Assembly: GCF_019430945.1 (NCBI RefSeq)
Contig: NZ_JAHYCB010000018.1
Span: forward strand, 1-64,000
Reading direction: 5' to 3'
Origin: Neorhizobium populisoli
Lineage (GTDB): Bacteria; Pseudomonadota; Alphaproteobacteria; Rhizobiales; Rhizobiaceae
DNA length: 64,000 nucleotides
Shown here: positions 61,022 to 64,000 of the stretch, one piece after another
How positions within the stretch are numbered: position 1 is the first letter of the stretch
Layout: the number at the start of each line of letters is the position of its first letter
The notes under the pieces: generated by a model
Seen by the model: only the letters and a program-made list of their open reading frames with translations
Database searches by the model: none
What the model was told of the DNA's origin: nothing
Made by a program: the position numbers and the translations under genes

Positions 61022-61870
61022 TTAGGCTGCGATTGCGGTTCTGTTGAGGAATTCCCGGATCGCAGCGATGACGGTCCTGTGCGCCTCGACATGCACCGCG
61101 TGGTTGGCATTCGGAACTTCGAGGTATTCACCCTTCGGAACGCTTTCGGCAATCAGGCGCGAATGGTTCGGCGGGCAGATCCAGTCCTCCGCACCACAAA
61201 CGACAAGCGTCGGCACCCGTATGTCCTTGAGCTTGTCGCGCAGATCGTAGAGCCGCTCCTTGAATAGGGCGTTGTGGGTTTCGGCATGCAGATGCATCGT
61301 CCGCGTGCGCTCGAGTGCGGCATCCGGATCGAACTTCTCGTAATACAGCGGCTGCAGAGCCAGCCAGATCAGCCGCAACTCCGTATCGTCCTTGACGCGG
61401 TCGGAGAACATTTTGCCGAGCATGTCCAGCGAGGCGCTGGAGGCTTTGTGAATACGCTCCTTGAACACCACCATCGCATCGTCTTCGTGGTGGAAGCTTG
61501 CGGCGGTGCCGCGCAGGATCAGCCGGGAGAGATTGTGGCCATATTTGACCGCATAGGTCAGCGCGATCATGCCGCCGAAAGAGCCGCCTTCCAGGATGAT
61601 CTTGCGCCCTCCACACAGGTTGACGCGAAAGGCCTCCACGTCGTCGGCCAGCTGTTCGAACGTATACGGCGGCGTCAGGCTGGTTTCGCCGCAGCCGCGC
61701 TGATCGTAGGCGATGACGCGGTATTTGTCGGCCAGCACCTTGTAAGCATTGAATTCGCCCTTGCGGTCACCGATACCGCGCCCGCCATGCAGAGCGATGA
61801 TCGTCTCGGCATTCGGGTCGCCGGCCTCGTCGTAAACAAAGGTCGCGTTGTTGAGAGTGACTGTCGGCAT
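61022..61870 (-). CDS. alpha/beta-hydrolase (proline-iminopeptidase-like)
   Basis: 282 residues. Oxyanion segment LHGGRG near residue 28, nucleophile elbow GGSFGG near residue 96, an acidic residue in CGAEDWICPP near residue 225, and the catalytic His in NANHAVHVEAH near residue 255. The closest relation is to proline iminopeptidases and other peptide-cleaving serine hydrolases. It is the last gene of a cluster with the DUF885 and peptide-ABC genes upstream on the same strand, consistent with peptide utilisation. Confidence 0.88.
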   Translation of the reverse strand: MPTVTLNNATFVYDEAGDPNAETIIALHGGRGIGDRKGEFNAYKVLADKYRVIAYDQRGCGETSLTPPYTFEQLADDVEAFRVNLCGGRKIILEGGSFGGMIALTYAVKYGHNLSRLILRGTAASFHHEDDAMVVFKERIHKASSASLDMLGKMFSDRVKDDTELRLIWLALQPLYYEKFDPDAALERTRTMHLHAETHNALFKERLYDLRDKLKDIRVPTLVVCGAEDWICPPNHSRLIAESVPKGEYLEVPNANHAVHVEAHRTVIAAIREFLNRTAIAA

Positions 61871-61894
61871 GAATTATCGTCCTTGCTGCTGAAA

Positions 61895-63589
61895 TCAGAT
61901 TGTCTGCAGATGTTTGGCCTGATGCTCGTCGATCATCGCGTCGATCGTGGCCTCAACCACGGTCATGGGCACGGGGCCGAGTGCCAGGATGCGGTCGTGG
62001 AAGGCGCGGATATCGAACGCATCCGCCAGCGCGGCCTCGGTAGTTTCGCGCGCACGTTCGATGGCCATCATGCCCAAGTAATACCCGAGCGCTTGTCCTG
62101 GCCAGCTGATGTAGCGATTGAGCTCTGCCTCGACGACATGCGCCGGGAGCCCGGTATTCTCGCTCATGTAGGTTCTGGCTCGCTCGTAGTCCCAGCCGTT
62201 GGCGTGGATACCGACATCGACCACCATGCGAACGGCGCGCAGCGCCAGGAAGCTCCACATGCCGAAGAGTTCGTAAGGCGTCTGGTAGATCTCCATCTCG
62301 ACACCGAGACGTTTTTCGCAATAAAGCGCCCAGGCATTGCCATAGGCAATGCCATACGTTTCCGAGCGGAAAGGCGGACGTCCTTCGTTCTCGGCCGCGA
62401 GCGACATTTGAAAACAGTGGCCCGGCACGGCTTCGTGAAGCGTCAGCACAGGGAGGATATAGAGCGGCCGTGTCGCAAGATTGTAGGTGTTGACCAGGTA
62501 GAGGCCCGGCGCACCGGTGCCCATCGGATAGGTCGGTGCAATACTGTCCGGCACCGCTTCGATCGCAAACCGTCGCCGCGGCAGCAGGCCGAAAAATCGC
62601 TCCAGCCTGCCTTCCACTCGCTTCGCAATCCAGGCAGCCCGCATCAGCAGCTCTTCCGCTGACTTCGGGTAGAATTGCGGGTCATTCTTCACGAATGACA
62701 GAAACGCCGGCAAGTCTTCATCAAAGCCGGTGGCGCGCATCGCACCGGTCATGTTCCCGCGGCACGTCTCGACCTCGCGTAAACCAAGATCGTAGATTTC
62801 CTGCGGTGTGATTTCGAGCGTGGTGAACTCCCGCACCTTCATCTCGTAATAGGCCACGCCATCGGGAAGATCGGCAGCGGAAATATGGCGGGTTGCCTCA
62901 TCGGTGTAGGTGTGGCGCATGAAATCCAGCAATTCGGCAAAGGCCGGCATGACTGAGTGTTCGATTGCCGACAGCGCTTCACCTTTCAGCTCCTCCCGTA
63001 TTTCCGCACGAAGCTGGGGCGGGAATGCGAGGAACGGCTTGAAGTAGTCGGTTTCCTCCGGCTTGCGCGCCAGCACCGCTTCGATTGTTGCGATCACGGC
63101 GGGCAGGATGACTGCCGGCTGGCTGAAGCCGCGGGCAAGCCCAGCTTTCATGTTTTCGATGTTCTCGCGAAAATATCGCGGCAGGCCGCGCATCAGCGAG
63201 ATCGCCGCCCGATATTTCTGCAGGCCATCGAATGTCTCTTCACGGATCGATGCTGCGGTATCGTCCCAGAAGCTCACGAAGCCATTGAAGGGCCGCTCAT
63301 AATCGCGAAACTGCTGCGACGAACGCAACGCTTCGACTTGCTGGCGAAGAACAAGCAGGTCCTCCTTGCCGGCATGTGAAAGCGCGTCTAGGTCGATCGC
63401 CGCGAGGTCTTGGAGAACTTCGCTCCAGAAGCCCAGCTTCTCGTGCTGGGTTTGCGGATCGACTCTCGGCAGGCTTCCACGAAGCGGCACATAGGCGCCG
63501 AGCTCCCGCACGACATGCCGTCGGCGAAAGGCCCATTCCCGCGCCGCGATTTCCGCAAGCACGGCATCGGCGGATGAAGCATTGCGTAA
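61895..63589 (-). CDS. DUF885-family metallopeptidase-like protein
   Basis: About 564 residues. The DUF885 fold is helical with the zinc motif HEAVPGH (HExxxGH) near residue 400 and a downstream Glu/His region (GNAWALYCEKRLGVEMEIYQ). Proteins of this family act as carboxypeptidase-like enzymes on peptides. The start is taken at MLRNASSADAVLAEIAAREW (63589). The hydrolase gene lies 24 bases downstream on the same strand. Probably a peptide-degrading member of the operon. Confidence 0.87.
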   Translation of the reverse strand, partial: LRNASSADAVLAEIAAREWAFRRRHVVRELGAYVPLRGSLPRVDPQTQHEKLGFWSEVLQDLAAIDLDALSHAGKEDLLVLRQQVEALRSSQQFRDYERPFNGFVSFWDDTAASIREETFDGLQKYRAAISLMRGLPRYFRENIENMKAGLARGFSQPAVILPAVIATIEAVLARKPEETDYFKPFLAFPPQLRAEIREELKGEALSAIEHSVMPAFAELLDFMRHTYTDEATRHISAADLPDGVAYYEMKVREFTTLEITPQEIYDLGLREVETCRGNMTGAMRATGFDEDLPAFLSFVKNDPQFYPKSAEELLMRAAWIAKRVEGRLERFFGLLPRRRFAIEAVPDSIAPTYPMGTGAPGLYLVNTYNLATRPLYILPVLTLHEAVPGHCFQMSLAAENEGRPPFRSETYGIAYGNAWALYCEKRLGVEMEIYQTPYELFGMWSFLALRAVRMVVDVGIHANGWDYERARTYMSENTGLPAHVVEAELNRYISWPGQALGYYLGMMAIERARETTEAALADAFDIRAFHDRILALGPVPMTVVEATIDAMIDEHQAKHLQTI

Positions 63590-63656
63590 CATGGCTTGTC
63601 CCGAACCGGATGATCGGAGCCGCACGCTCTCGCGCGGCTCCAATTTGATCGATCGC

Positions 63657-64000
63657 TTAGTTGGCAGGCTTCATGTCGAAAGCGCGGACCCAGTCGTCAC
63701 CGCGCGCCGCCCAGGTGATTCGCTTTGACAGGCCATAGGTGGTCGGTTGCGTATAGAGGAACAATACCGGCGCCTCATCGCACATGACCTCGGTCGCCTT
63801 CTTGTAGGTCGCCAGCCGCTTTGTCTGATCCATCGTCGAACGCCCTTCGACCAGCAGCTTGCCGAATTCGGCATTGTTCCAGTAGGCGTACATGTTGCCC
63901 GGCTCGAACAGGGTCAGCAGACCGTCGGCATCGATCGTCGGCCATGCCTGGCTGAGCAGGCTGAGGCGGCCGAGATCCTTGGTCTTCAGGTACTTGTCCA
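63657..64000 (-). CDS. peptide ABC transporter substrate-binding protein, 3' part
   Basis: The C-terminal about 114 residues of a family-5 solute-binding protein: FEPGNMYAYWNNAEFGKLLV, KRLATYKKATEVMCDEAPVL, FLYTQPTTYGLSKRITWAAR. The gene runs off the window. It precedes DUF885 and the hydrolase on the same strand, so uptake and hydrolysis of an oligopeptide or peptide-like compound appear to be joined in one operon. Confidence 0.85.
   Translation of the reverse strand, partial: DKYLKTKDLGRLSLLSQAWPTIDADGLLTLFEPGNMYAYWNNAEFGKLLVEGRSTMDQTKRLATYKKATEVMCDEAPVLFLYTQPTTYGLSKRITWAARGDDWVRAFDMKPAN

Noticed and set aside
61274-62662. Long plus-strand open frame of 462 codons opposite the hydrolase and DUF885 genes
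   Set aside because: It spans two unrelated minus-strand genes with clear families, has no ribosome-binding site and reads as an antisense artefact of high GC.

Overview
The window looks like an accessory replicon (plasmid, chromid or integrated element) of an alphaproteobacterium in the Rhizobiaceae (Rhizobium/Agrobacterium/Ensifer type). The evidence is high GC, a rhizobial TraA/TraD/TraG mobilisation block, DUF736, ArdC and toprim plasmid genes, an Atu4866-family protein, and many LysR/AraC/TetR regulator plus enzyme pairs. Gene decay is unusually heavy. More than fifteen loci are frameshifted, truncated or cut by insertion sequences, so this is a mosaic in which a few intact modules sit among relics.

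Layout. 0-7.2 kb: small catabolic/stress pairs (SDR plus Atu4866-like protein opposite a LysR regulator; CMD-family protein opposite an MmyB-type XRE regulator), flanked by a frameshifted epoxide hydrolase and LysR/ornithine-cyclodeaminase-like relics. 7.2-13.0 kb: an RNA-repair/Ro ribonucleoprotein island, consisting of rtcR (CARF plus sigma54 activator), a strong sigma54 -24/-12 promoter, rsr (Ro60 orthologue), a tandem array of six Y-RNA-like genes (five carrying a tRNA T-arm, three of those with a fuller tRNA-like module), and a divergent rtcB ligase without rtcA. 13.0-14.7 kb: relics of a VWA/DUF5682 cluster. 14.7-19.7 kb: ClC channel, HPP-CBS membrane protein, LysR, and a relic of a folate cyclo-ligase.

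19.9-38.2 kb: a decayed mobilisable-element backbone. It holds a DUF6118-like gene and traA on one strand, a candidate MOBQ oriT, then traD-traG-small ORF-MNT/HEPN on the other strand as a chain of overlapping start/stop codons. After that come small plasmid genes, DUF736, ArdC, a ParB-like relic, an inserted AraC/NmrA pair, a giant-helicase relic and a toprim protein. No type IV secretion genes are visible, so any transfer would need a helper. 38.9-45.1 kb: LysE exporter and a nested insertion, in which an SDR gene is split by an IS110-family element that is itself split by an IS21-family element; a frameshifted AraC regulator follows. 45.2-64 kb: DMT exporter with LysR, toxin-antitoxin and LuxR relics, a reductase-TetR operon with a palindromic operator, a diguanylate cyclase, several small envelope or enzyme genes (some broken), and finally an alpha/beta hydrolase, a DUF885 protein and the 3' end of a peptide-ABC binding protein.

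The most notable system is the rtcR-rsr-(Y RNA)x6-rtcB locus. RtcR would sense an RNA-damage ligand through its CARF domain and fire the sigma54 promoter. The resulting transcript would encode the Ro protein, six structured RNAs that can pair into Ro-binding stems, and the RNA ligase. The tRNA-like modules in the array are circularly permuted relative to tRNA and appear in two different topologies.
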